Of a DNA stretch of 64,000 nt, positions 9,736 to 18,539 are shown piece by piece (the first letter of the stretch is position 1; each line of letters starts with the position of its first letter). The position numbers and the translations under genes were made by a program. Under the pieces are notes generated by a model. The model searched no databases. It had not been told where the DNA came from and was given only the letters and a program-made list of their open reading frames with translations. Location of the stretch: the NCBI GenBank assembly GCA_030620095.1, contig JAUTXW010000059.1, positions 1,386,501-1,450,500 of the forward strand, read 5' to 3'. Source of the DNA: Kuschelorhynchus macadamiae. Lineage: Eukaryota > Arthropoda > Insecta > Coleoptera > Curculionidae.

Positions 9736-10953
9736 TGAAAGTCTATATGTTGACAACTCTGTAATTGGCTCCGAATTACATACCTATCAACCATTCATTT
9801 CTTCAAAATTTGATTATAATGATGAAATACGTATTCCAATCCAAGAATTAGACACATACACATTACCTTCAGAAAGTATTCTATATATAGAAGGAAATCT
9901 CGCTAATCAAGAAGGAAAATATACAGAAAAATTAAGATTTGTCAACAATGATATTGCGTTTTTGTTTCGAGAAATACGTTATGAATTAAATGGAGTAACT
10001 GTAGACTCTGTAAGAAATGTTGGTTTAACATCAACACTCAAAGGATATTTATCTTTTAATAACAATGAAAGCGTAAAGCTTTACAATGCTGGGTGGTTTC
10101 CCAACAGAAATGAAGCAGACAGAATTTTGGTAGATAATAAAGGTAAATTTAATGTATCGATACCCCTAAAGATGCTACTTGGATTCTTCGAGGATTATAA
10201 AAAAATTATTTTAAATATGAAGCAAGAATTAGTACTCATCAGAGCAAGTAATGATTTAGATGCTGTGCTCTTTATAGATGATATGGAACCCAAAACATTA
10301 GAACTTCCTACTCCAAAAGTCACGATTGAAAAATTGTATTGGAAAGTGCCACATATCGAGGTAGATATTCCTCAACAACTTGCCTTAACGAAAATATTAG
10401 AAACAAACAAGGAAATATTGTTAGGATTTCGAAGCTGGGAATGTTTTGAATATTCCGAATTACCTGAAGCAACGCGTCATACATGGCCAGTAAAAACAAC
10501 TAGTAAACTGGAGACGCCCCGTCATGCTGTTATTGGCTTCCAAGTAGATCGAAAAGAAAAATTAAAAAAGGACATGAGTCAATTTGATAACGTTGACCTA
10601 ACAAACATAAGAATTTCTTTAAATTCTGAGAGATATCCATATCACGATTTATATTTAAATTTTAAGGAAACAAATTTTCTGCTCTATATGAAATGTTTGC
10701 CAATTTTAGAAATTCTTACTATGGATTGACAAGTGAACCAATTTTTGCGCCTGAAAAAATTAAGACAACTTCGCCTATTTCACACATTGATTGCTCTCAT
10801 CAGAAGGAATCGCTTCAAAGTTGTTCTGTAGTTATAAGAGTTGAATTTGAAACAAATGAAAATATTCAAAAAAATACCTCTGTTTATTGTCTCATCCTCC
10901 ACGATAAAATATTTAGCTATAATCCTCTAACAAAAATAGTTAAACAACTTTAA
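9716..10953 (+). pseudogene. Major capsid protein (double-jelly-roll, hexon-like), one frameshift
   Basis: The first piece (9716 to about 10,690) starts MDILNVNESLYVDNS and holds the typical Polinton capsid text: ILYIEGNL, FLFREIRYELNGVTVD and ILLGFRSWECFEYSEL. The reading frame shifts by one base near 10,675-10,693. The second piece runs to 10,953 and carries FRNSYYGLTSEPIFAP and a C-terminal beta-strand region (SVVIRVEFETNENI). Together they cover about 410 codons, a normal size for this family's shorter insect versions. The downstream frame ends just before the TATTTATAG at 10,974. The product would form the capsid shell. Confidence 0.85.
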
Positions 10954-10973
10954 TACGCATGCGTCAGTTTTAA

Positions 10974-11008
10974 TATTTATAGCATGACACAAAGAAATTT
11001 CTTTCATT
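10974..11008 (+). promoter_or_regulatory. Putative TATA box before the 11,009 micro-ORF
   Basis: TATTTATAG at 10974-10982 repeats the sequence of the divergent promoter at 7,706. The first ATG follows at 11,009, leaving only a very short leader. It is weak evidence on its own. Confidence 0.35.
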
Positions 11009-11128
11009 ATGAATTATATGCATGGGTTAATCATTTTTCAACACAAATTACAAGAGTTAAAGAAACAGATAGAAGAATACCAATTAAAATTTGAAATGGT
11101 AAAAAAATTTCACTATTTAAAGATATGA
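11009..11128 (+). CDS. Coiled-coil micro-ORF overlapping the next gene by ATGA
   Basis: The 39-codon ORF (MNYMHGLIIFQHKLQELKKQ...) has a short hydrophobic start and then a heptad-like run of Leu/Ile with Lys/Glu, which predicts a coiled coil. Its stop TGA shares the ATGA overlap with the start of the 11,125 gene, so the two may be translated from one messenger. It is too short for statistics; the overlap and the preceding TATA motif are the support. Function unknown. Confidence 0.45.
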   Translation: MNYMHGLIIFQHKLQELKKQIEEYQLKFEMVKKFHYLKI

Positions 11129-11571
11129 AAGTAATTGTAGATATACAAGGATTTAAAGTGGAGAACAATAAGTTAATTGTTAAAGAATTGGCAGCATACG
11201 ATGGGTTTAAAATCAGCCACCACATATTTAAAGCGCCTTTTCCTATGAATCATTTACCATCAAAACTATACAGCAACGCTATTTGGCTATTGAACAATCA
11301 TCATTGTATCGATTGGGATGAAGGATTTACTCCTTATCATAGATGTCGAGATGTTATCAGAAATTTAACCGAAAAAGTCGACTTTATCTATGTTAAGGGT
11401 GAAGAAACGGCGGAGTTTGTCAGAAAATATTCTCAAAAACCAGTTATTGAATTTGATGAACAGCCAGCTTTACAGAAATTGGAACCATGCTGCTTTTATC
11501 ATCAGAAAAATCCATGTTTTTGTGCATTAGCAAATGTTTTTCATTTGTATAACTATTTTTTTATGAAATAA
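11125..11571 (+). CDS. Conserved Polinton protein with VDIQGFK start, possibly RNase H-like
   Basis: The 148-residue intact ORF starts MKVIVDIQGFKVENN and has KELAAYDG, then WLLNNHHCIDWDEGF and FIYVKGEETAEFV. A Cys/His cluster (CCFYHQKNPCFCAL) lies near the C-terminus. From memory this pattern is common in uncharacterised insect proteins linked to Polintons. The early acidic residue within a beta strand (VDIQGF) and the later HH..DWD are reminiscent of DEDD-type nucleases. That is a guess, not a demonstrated homology. A shared AATAAA (11,567) lies at the convergent end with the next - strand gene. Confidence 0.6.
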   Translation: MKVIVDIQGFKVENNKLIVKELAAYDGFKISHHIFKAPFPMNHLPSKLYSNAIWLLNNHHCIDWDEGFTPYHRCRDVIRNLTEKVDFIYVKGEETAEFVRKYSQKPVIEFDEQPALQKLEPCCFYHQKNPCFCALANVFHLYNYFFMK

Positions 11572-11582
11572 AACGATTCGTT

Positions 11583-11864
11583 TTAAAATATATTTGTTTT
11601 ATTGGTTAAATATTCCTTTATACATAATATATGTTCGCTTAACTCTAATTGTTTTAAATCATGTATAAATTTTCTTTCATTTTTACTTTTAAGAAAATCT
11701 ATACATGCCTTAGCAGCTAGTTCACATAATTCTGCATGTTCCATATAGTGCAAATAAACAGTAATGTTTTGAGCTTCACTGCTTTGTCCGTCAAACGCAA
11801 AAAACTCAGAGCAAGCTTTAGACATTATGAATTCTTCATACATTTCTCTAACAACTTCCTCCAT
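11583..11864 (-). CDS. Small helical Polinton protein, paralogue 1 of a tandem pair
   Basis: The 93-residue ORF (MEEVVREMYEEFIMSKACSEF) is largely helical and Cys-containing. It ends ELAAKACIDFLKSKN, FIHDLKQLELSEHILCIKEY. The same C-terminal pattern (A..AC..... then IHD......HLL.LK.YI) appears in the upstream gene at 11,867-12,091, so the two look like tandem duplicates. The start ATG lies 2 bases from the upstream gene's stop. Function unknown. Confidence 0.5.
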   Translation of the reverse strand: MEEVVREMYEEFIMSKACSEFFAFDGQSSEAQNITVYLHYMEHAELCELAAKACIDFLKSKNERKFIHDLKQLELSEHILCIKEYLTNKTNIF

Positions 11865-11866
11865 GA

Positions 11867-12091
11867 TTACACTAAAAGTTCTTCCTCTTTTAAAATCTCT
11901 TTCACTAGAACGGGATCTTCAATATATTTTTTCAATTTAAGAAGATGATAACCAAATCTCAATCCCCTTATGTCATGAATAAGTTGTATTAAATCTAATC
12001 TTTCACAATATTTGTCACATGCAGATGCAGCACTCGCATACTCATTCGATAGTTTCTCGTAATAATGTCACCATTGTGGTCTGCTTTGCAT
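11867..12091 (-). pseudogene. Paralogue 2 of the tandem pair, with an internal TGA
   Basis: Read on the - strand from an ATG at 12,091, the frame meets a TGA at 12068-12070 after seven codons. It then stays open to the TAA at 11867-11869. The open part contains ASAASACDKYCERL and LIQLIHDIRGLRFGYHLLKL, which aligns by eye with the C-terminal half of the neighbouring 11,583 gene. An internal start after the stop cannot be excluded. Confidence 0.4.
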
Positions 12092-12143
12092 AGAATCCTG
12101 ACAATAAGAAAATGATAACAAGTAGAATTCTTTACTTAACTTT

Positions 12144-12467
12144 TTAACAGCTTTCACTAACTTGCACATGACCACAACACCTTTTTATAGATCGCGGTGG
12201 TCCATCTATACAGTCACCCTCTTGGTTATGATGAGTATAACACGGTAAATTTAGCTGTAATTTCTTGTCACGTCTATAGCGTTCTGGTAGCTTTTCCGAA
12301 ATTTGTAACAACTCCACTGACTCTACAAATCTTCTTAAGTAATTAAGAGGAATATATTTTAGATCACCCACCGGAATGTCCCACAATGGCGCCGTTAGTG
12401 CTAAACAAATAACTTCACCAACACGTTCAATAATATCTTCGGTAGGTACTGTATTCAACGAACCCAT
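12144..12467 (-). CDS. Small Cys-rich Polinton protein at the right edge
   Basis: The 107-residue ORF starts MGSLNTVPTEDIIERVGEV, has a helical middle (LNYLRRFVESVELLQISEKL) and ends with a Cys/His cluster (CYTHHNQEGDC, then CCGHVQ) that could bind zinc. It reads in the same direction as the two smaller paralogues downstream, and together they may form one early-type cluster. No known domain was recognised. Confidence 0.45.
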   Translation of the reverse strand: MGSLNTVPTEDIIERVGEVICLALTAPLWDIPVGDLKYIPLNYLRRFVESVELLQISEKLPERYRRDKKLQLNLPCYTHHNQEGDCIDGPPRSIKRCCGHVQVSESC

Positions 12468-12519
12468 CTGACTAAATTTAAGAGATGAAAATGAATTGAT
12501 CTGTTAGGTTGGCTGCTAG

Positions 12520-12650
12520 CGCTTAAATAAAACATCTCCCTCCGGATGCACACGTAAGAGTGGGGAAGACCAATCAGAATCATGCAGAGTCAAGTAGGCG
12601 TGGCAGGGACAGGCGCGGGAAGTGGGAGACCAATGAAAAAAGTGGTTGGG
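12520..12650 (-). promoter_or_regulatory. GC-richer putative promoter of the right - strand cluster
   Basis: On the - strand a TATTTAAG box (about 12,523-12,530) lies upstream of the 12,467 start. Two CCAAT motifs on the + strand (about 12,571 and 12,632) mark a segment much richer in G+C than its surroundings. This could be the enhancer and promoter near the element's terminal repeat. Low confidence. Confidence 0.3.
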
Positions 12651-13615
12651 GGAGCGAGACTAACCCCCCAATCCCCTCTACTATATTTTGTTTATTCACA
12701 AATCCCGAATATGAAAGAAATTGATTACCCACAATTTCATAAAGCGGTGACAGTAAGGTCGGTTAAAAGGGGACAGCTTGTGTTTGTACTTAACCAACAC
12801 GAATACACTTCTAGAATAATAATTAGCAAGAAAAGTGCCCAAATATTTTCTATTTTAAACAAGTTAATATTACGCTTATTGTTTTAAGAAAAGTTCTTTT
12901 TTTCTATTTTGTGATTCATTAAGGTCCAAAGCTTGATGATCACAGTTTGGTTTTGAAGATTATAACAAGTTCTTCTTTAAATTAAATTAACATTTATAGG
13001 CATAGTTTTGTTATTTAGATTTACGTAAACCTAAGTCAGATTAAATGTTATCTGTAGTTTCAACTTTTACTTCGCTCAGCACATTTTTGCTTAGCATTTT
13101 AGAGATTCGGTGATTAGTTATATTGTGCCAAAGAATAAAGTTATATGCTGTTTGCTTCGACTGTTTTGATAGCTTTTTTTCTAGAGTGATTTAGATGTTG
13201 TTAAAAATACTTTATATGGTTCAGTTTACTCAGGATCATTCACAAGGGACGTAGATATAGAATGTATATGGGTTAAAGTGAATTACAATTTGACTAAAAA
13301 AAATAGGAACCTATGTGATTTCTAACAGTATCAAATACAGTATATGGTGATTAAATGACGAATAAATATGGTGATTAAATTATAAATAAACCTAAATTTT
13401 TAGAAATTTTTGTCTGGAACGCTTAGGTAAAATTAGACACTGACTTTTCATTACAAAAAGAAAGCAATTTCAACTTGATAATTATTTTGAACACTTGTCT
13501 AAGAGCCAGTCAAGAAAGAAAAGAAAAGAGAAAAACAACAGTTTGGCTGTTGAAGAGTAATTCATTGTAATTTATAATATCATTGACAATTTAACCAAAT
13601 AAACGATAAATTTTC
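12651..13615. other. AT-rich stretch without recognised gene; may contain the Polinton's right terminus
   Basis: The + strand reads open to 12,887 but without family resemblance. Otherwise I see only AT-rich sequence with short homopolymers. The Polinton's terminal inverted repeat may lie here, but without the left end it cannot be recognised. Confidence 0.4.
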
Positions 13616-15742
13616 TTTACCCCGAACTTCCCTCGTTATGAATCTTTCCTTTTATTAGGAATAATGAAGTGCGATCCAATTTAGTTCAGTACACAGTCAT
13701 TTGATAACACATATATGCTATCTTTTCAAACATTTTAATTGAGCGCCATTTTGTTCAATCATATTGGATTCCTACCAATATTTTACCAGTTTCTACCTAT
13801 GCCATACTTCATTTTTGGGCATAATTTAAAACAAATTCAATATGTATTATTCATTGACACACACCGCCATTTTGTTACGGCCTGTTGAATTCGTGTCAGT
13901 TTATCCCCATATCACATTCAATTAAATAGGATTTTTTACGTTGATTTTTTTTTAAATTATTTGACCGCCATTTTTTTCCGCCGTCTTGAGTTCGTATCAC
14001 AAGTTTACCAGTTTATCTCTATATCACACTTAATGCTTGTATACATTTTGACATTAATCTAATGAGTAGTTTTCAGGCCGAGTTTTTATATATTTTATTA
14101 GGCCACTATTTTGTTTTGCTATCTTTTATTTATATCAACATGTTACCAGTTTATTCCTATGTAACACTTGTTTTTTGTGCAAAATTTTAGAAAATTGGAT
14201 AATTAGGTTTTTTAGTATTATTTTTTTAAATATTTCTCTATGCCGCCATCTTGTTCCGGCATATTCAATTTTTACCAAAATATTACCAGATCATCCCCAT
14301 ATGACCCGTAATTTTTGGCTAAAATTTAAAGTCACTCTGATGAGTAATGTTTATGCTATGCTGCGAACTGACAGACAGGCACACGGACCGATGATTTTTT
14401 TACAATTATAAATATTTTATTTTGCCGCCATTTTGTTCGCCCATGTTAAATTAGTACTACAGTTTTACTAATTCTTATCTATCCCACAAATAGTTATGGC
14501 ACACAATTTGAAATCAGTCTATTAAGTAGTTTTTTCAGGCTGAATTTTTAAAAATGTTATTAAGCCGCAATTTTGAATTTGTACCAAAATTTTACGAGTT
14601 GGTTTCTACATAATACTTTATTTTTTTGCAAAATTTGAGGTAAATTGGATAAGTAGTTTTTAGTAATAACTATTTTAACATTTCACTAGGCCGCCATTTT
14701 GTTTTGCAATATTGGATTTTTATCAGGCTGTTATCCCAATAAGACCCTATATTTTTTACCAAAATTTAAAATCAATCGGGTATGGTGAGGCTTTTTGGCT
14801 AGACGAAATAGAGGAAACATTGGCATCTAGGGACCCTGAAACTTAAAGATCTGAAAAAATCTCGGAGTGTGATTTTTTCACGGTTTGAAGTACTTCCCTT
14901 TTACGAGGGAAGTAAAAATTATTTGGACCGCCATCTTGAATTTGCACCACAACAAAAAAAATTTAAAATTAATCTAATACGTAGTTTTTTCAGGCCGATT
15001 TTTTAAATATAGTTTATTTAGTAACAATTTTTTTGAAGCTTCACTATCTTTGTCCGGCATATTGGATTTTGACCAAAATATTACAAGACTGTCCCGCTAT
15101 GAGCCTTAATTTTTGACTAAAATTTGAAGGTAATCTGATGAGTAGTTTTTATGCCATGCTGCGAACTGACGGAGAGACAGACAAACCGACAGACGGGCCG
15201 ACGGAGTTGATAAAACGTATTTATTGGCATGTAGGGACGCTAAAACCTGAAAATATATAAAACCTGAGGGAGTAATTTTTTTCGCGATTATAAATATTTT
15301 ATTGGGCGCCATCTTGAATTAGTACCACAGTTTCACTAGTTCTACTCTATACCATAATTAGTTATGACATACAAAATTAAAATCAGTCCATTAAGTAGTT
15401 TTTCAGGCTGAATTTTTATTTTTTTTTTGATAAGCCGCCATTTTGTTCCTTTATCTTGGATTCTTACCAAAACTTTACTAGTTTTTTAGTAATAATTTTT
15501 TTTAACAATTCACTAGGTCGCCATTTTGTTTGCCATATTGAATTTTTACGAAAATTTTACCATGTCATCCTCATATGACACTTAATTTTTGAGTCAATCG
15601 GGTAAGTAGTTTTGTAGCTATGCTGAGAACAGACAGGCAGACCGAAGGCATCTAGGGACCCTGAAAAGTAAAAATTTGAAGAAATCTCGGAGAGTGATTT
15701 TTTTACGATTGCAATACATCCATTTAACAAGGGAAGTAAAAA
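13616..15742. repeat. Tandem block of about 12 degenerate units with CCGCCATTTTGTT core
   Basis: The core CCGCCATTTTGTT and variants recurs about every 100-240 bases (for example at 13,743, 13,866, 14,243, 14,422, 14,690, 15,436 and 15,520). Each is followed by a partly conserved stretch: TTTTTACCAAAATTTTACCAG, CCCATATGACC, GAGTAGTTTT and GCGAACTGACAGACAG. The block opens with ACTTCCCTCGTTATGAA and closes with a CTTCCC...GGGAAG type palindrome. Pieces of the same family occur at 31,860, 48,580, 54,290 and 58,985. It looks like a non-coding dispersed element whose interior has expanded as a minisatellite. Confidence 0.75.
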
Positions 15743-17045
15743 AGAACAGGAAATACTTTATATTTTAAAATAATAAGTGCAATTATTATTGCAAAAAATC
15801 AAGTCATTAACCAACTATGCAAAAAAAATTGAATTATTGAAAGAGAAAAAATTTGTCTTAACTAAAACTAACTATTAAACCAAATTTTGTTCAAGGAAAT
15901 AAAATTACTAGAAATGACTTGAAAAAAATATATTAATCCAGCCAAATTCAAAGTTAATAAAAAAGAGAGTTTGGTCAAAATTGGACATAATACCAACCAA
16001 AAACTTCAAAAAACAGAGCTTGGAAAAAATACAATGTTGTGATTCCAGAAAAAAGAAACCCTAGATTAAAATAATTGGTATACAAGATGAAACGGATGAA
16101 ACCAATTTAAAAACAAATATACAAAATCTGGAATTAAAACTTATAATAATGATGAAAATGAAAACAAACTTTATGGTTGTACTAGAGGGTGACTGTGAAA
16201 TTTTTAAAAATTATGAAGAAAGATAGCTATTTGCAGGATTCTCAATATGTTCAGTATTTGAACATATGGATATACTCTGATGCTACTATTGTACAGGTTC
16301 ATCAGCAAGAAATTCTACAAAGCGTTTGCATGAAATGTAATAAGGCTCATATTGATTCATCATGCTTCACAACGAATTAACACGTAAAATGTCCAAATTG
16401 ATCGGAAGTGAATCTGAAATATAACACTGAATATTTTCAAATGTGTTCAGATTATTTGTTGCGTATAGATTGACAAACATATTTTATTAATCACACACCA
16501 TTCGAATAAAATTTGAAGTTTTTAAAAAAAAATTGAAGAATTGAATTAAAAACGAAATATAATGAGTAGCAATTAAAAAAACTATACACTGCAAGCAAGT
16601 TAGCCAACGTCAATGTGGAGGAAAAAGTTTTAATTAAAACATACAAGGATTTTTTAATTGCCAATATGACATTTTGTGTCCAAGGAAAAGTCGTTGATCG
16701 CAGCATACTTTGAATAATATGGAATTTTGTTTTAATCAGGTTAAAGAAAAAAATTCTTATCTCAAGAAATAGTACTACACTTGAGAGTGTTATGTAAATG
16801 AAAATGAATGTCCAAAAATAAAAGAAAATAAATTCTTTTTTAAATGTGTTCATATTATTTGTTGCGTTTAGATTGACAAACAAAAATCTTTTTTGGCTTT
16901 TTCGCAACTGAATAAAAATATTTAACTTTAAATTGATTGAAGCAAATATTTAATAAAATTACATATCTCAACATGTAGACTGTTTCGATACATAATAAAA
17001 CAAAATTATTTAAGCAAGCATAAGAAATTATGTCATTTACCTCAA
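15743..17045. other. AT-rich region with a 42-bp direct repeat pair
   Basis: No coding family is recognised. Two nearly identical ~42-base segments (16,439-16,480 and 16,842-16,884, containing TTATTTGTTGCGT and AGATTGACAAACA) lie in direct orientation about 400 bases apart. Confidence 0.5.
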
Positions 17046-17245
17046 GTTTTTATAGAGACATAGTAGTTGTACAAATACTTTCATCCTATCGGGACTTATC
17101 AGTGCGCCGATCGTAAGAGAGAATCATTAAATAATAGAAAGTAGTTGATTTCAAAATTTTAAAATATGTTTGTTTGACATGTAACCTAGATATGAAAAAA
17201 ATGATAGGATGAAAGTATTTATACAACTACTATGTGTCTATTAAG
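17046..17245. repeat. Hairpin-forming inverted repeat, about 45-bp arms
   Basis: The left arm (about 17,057-17,093, ACATAGTAGTTGT...TTTCATCCTATC) is the reverse complement of the right arm (about 17,202-17,240) with few mismatches; the spacer is about 110 bases. This is typical of a small foldback element or MITE. Confidence 0.65.
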
Positions 17246-17349
17246 AAATCATGGTTCTTGGGATTAGACCGTGTCAAATTGGAATTACTATCCTACGTTT
17301 CGTCTTCGGTTGCACGAGGCATCTTCAGGGATTTTTACTTCACGAGATC

Positions 17350-17392
17350 TGAACACTGAATGAGCTCGAAGAGAATCAGGCGGGCTTTTATA
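17350..17392 (-). promoter_or_regulatory. TATA/initiator pair in the inverted Penelope pLTR
   Basis: On the - strand TATAAAAG (17392-17385) is followed by the arthropod initiator TTCAGTGTTC (17360-17351) at normal core-promoter spacing, in GC-richer sequence. Confidence 0.5.
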
Positions 17393-17485
17393 CTCGACTT
17401 GTGCTCGCCGAACCGTGACCCTGTGTTAAGATCGGTTTCCACGTGTAATGTAGACCGTAACCCGTATCTCTATTGAAATCTTTTT

Positions 17486-17657
17486 GTTGTCCTTGTGTAT
17501 CTTCGGAAGGCCGTATGACCTAGGAGTCTTGGAGCTGCTTGGTTTTAATGATTTTTTCTCCGCTGGTGGTAGACTGGATGTGTTGATCAAATCATTAAAA
17601 CCAAGCAGCTCCAAGACTCCCAGGTTCTACGGTCTTCCGAAGATACACAAGGACAAC
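17486..17657. repeat. 69-bp perfect-like inverted repeat at the Penelope 5' junction
   Basis: Segment 17,486-17,554 is the reverse complement of 17,589-17,657 with a few mismatches; the spacer is 34 bases. Both arms encode the same peptide (SSSKTPR, YGLPKIHKDN) in opposite directions, so the structure arose by inversion of the element's own copy during integration. Confidence 0.85.
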
Positions 17658-18539
17658 GTACCACTTCGACCGATCGTCAGTGCAATAGACTCGCCCACAT
17701 ACAGACTAGGTAAATATCTTTCAAATTTTCTTAATCCATTTACTAAACAAACAAATTCTTTTATTAAAAACTCTGCACATTTCGTAGAAAAACTCAAGAC
17801 AATCCAGTTGGATCCCGAAGATATTTTGGTCAGTTTCGATGTAGAATCACTTTACACAAATGTTCCTGTCAACGACTCAATTTCCATTATATTAGATATA
17901 CTGGGTAACAATAATCTTGATAAGAACTTAATAGACCTAGTGGAAGCTTGTCTTACATCTACTTATTTCATTTTTCAAGGAACTTTTTATGAACAAACTT
18001 CAGGGGCAGCTATGGGATCTCCTCTATTACCTGTGTAGCGAATATCTTTATGGAAGCCTTTGAGGATATTGCTCTAACATCCGCTCCACTAAAACCGAAG
18101 CACTGGTTTAGATATGTTGATGATACTTTTGTTGTTTGGCCTCATGGACAGGATAATCTCCTCATATTTCTGGACCACCTTAATCAGCAACATTATAATA
18201 TAAAATTCACGATGGAAATTGAATCTAATGGAACAATTCCCTTTCTAGATGTATGTGTTCAAAGGAAGGAAAATGGTACATTAGGACATTCGGTGTATAG
18301 AAAACCGAGGCATACAAATAGATACTTAAACGCAAATTCTCATCACCATCCAGCACAAAAGAAATCGGTTATTAACTCACTAGTCTTAAGAGCTATTTTG
18401 ATTTCTGATCAAGATTCTTTAACATCGGAAACATCGAACCTGACCGAAGCTCTCACCTGTACCAAAAATCAAAAACACGAAAAATTGGAACGAAGTGAGA
18501 CCTATTAAAGTTTTATGGGATGCAGAAAAATTCAGTATA

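Larger units (their letters stand above)
1..12540. mobile_element. Polinton/Maverick (adintovirus-like) endogenous element, left end outside window
   Basis: The segment carries the diagnostic Polinton set: protein-primed family B DNA polymerase, retrovirus-type integrase with chromodomain, FtsK/HerA-type packaging ATPase, adenain-like cysteine protease joined to a phospholipase A2 domain, a penton-like minor capsid protein and a double-jelly-roll-type major capsid protein. These genes sit close together without introns, unlike the host DNA that follows. Several genes hold one frameshift or stop each (polymerase, integrase, ATPase, polyprotein, major capsid), so the copy is inactive but recent enough for every domain to be readable. 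The left terminal repeat lies before base 1. The right boundary is placed after the last conserved gene near 12.5 kb and is uncertain, because terminal inverted repeats cannot be compared with only one end in view. Confidence 0.9.
17263..18508 (+). mobile_element. Penelope-like element (5'-inverted, reverse transcriptase frameshifted)
   Basis: The + part (17,589 on) encodes Penelope-type reverse transcriptase: YGLPKIHKDNVPLRPIVSAI, then VSFDVESLYTNVP (catalytic Asp) and GAAMGSP. After a frameshift near 18,035 come WFRYVDDTFVVW (the YVDD motif) and IPFLDVCVQR. No GIY-YIG part remains, so it is truncated after the thumb. The upstream part, 17,263-17,554, is the element's own 5' region in inverted orientation. 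It contains the pLTR-like end with a TATA box and a hammerhead-like motif. The two halves meet in a 69-bp inverted repeat. Confidence 0.85.

Noticed and set aside
12582..12887. 101-codon + strand frame at the Polinton edge
   Set aside because: No resemblance to Polinton genes, and it lies across the GC-rich putative promoter; its composition suggests chance.
13616..15742. Regularly spaced repeats that might suggest a CRISPR array
   Set aside because: Units are degenerate, unevenly spaced and in a eukaryotic context; spacers are related to one another.
16491..16907. 138-codon hydrophobic - strand frame
   Set aside because: Phe/Ile/Leu-rich because of AT-rich DNA; contains one of the direct repeats and has no conserved motif.
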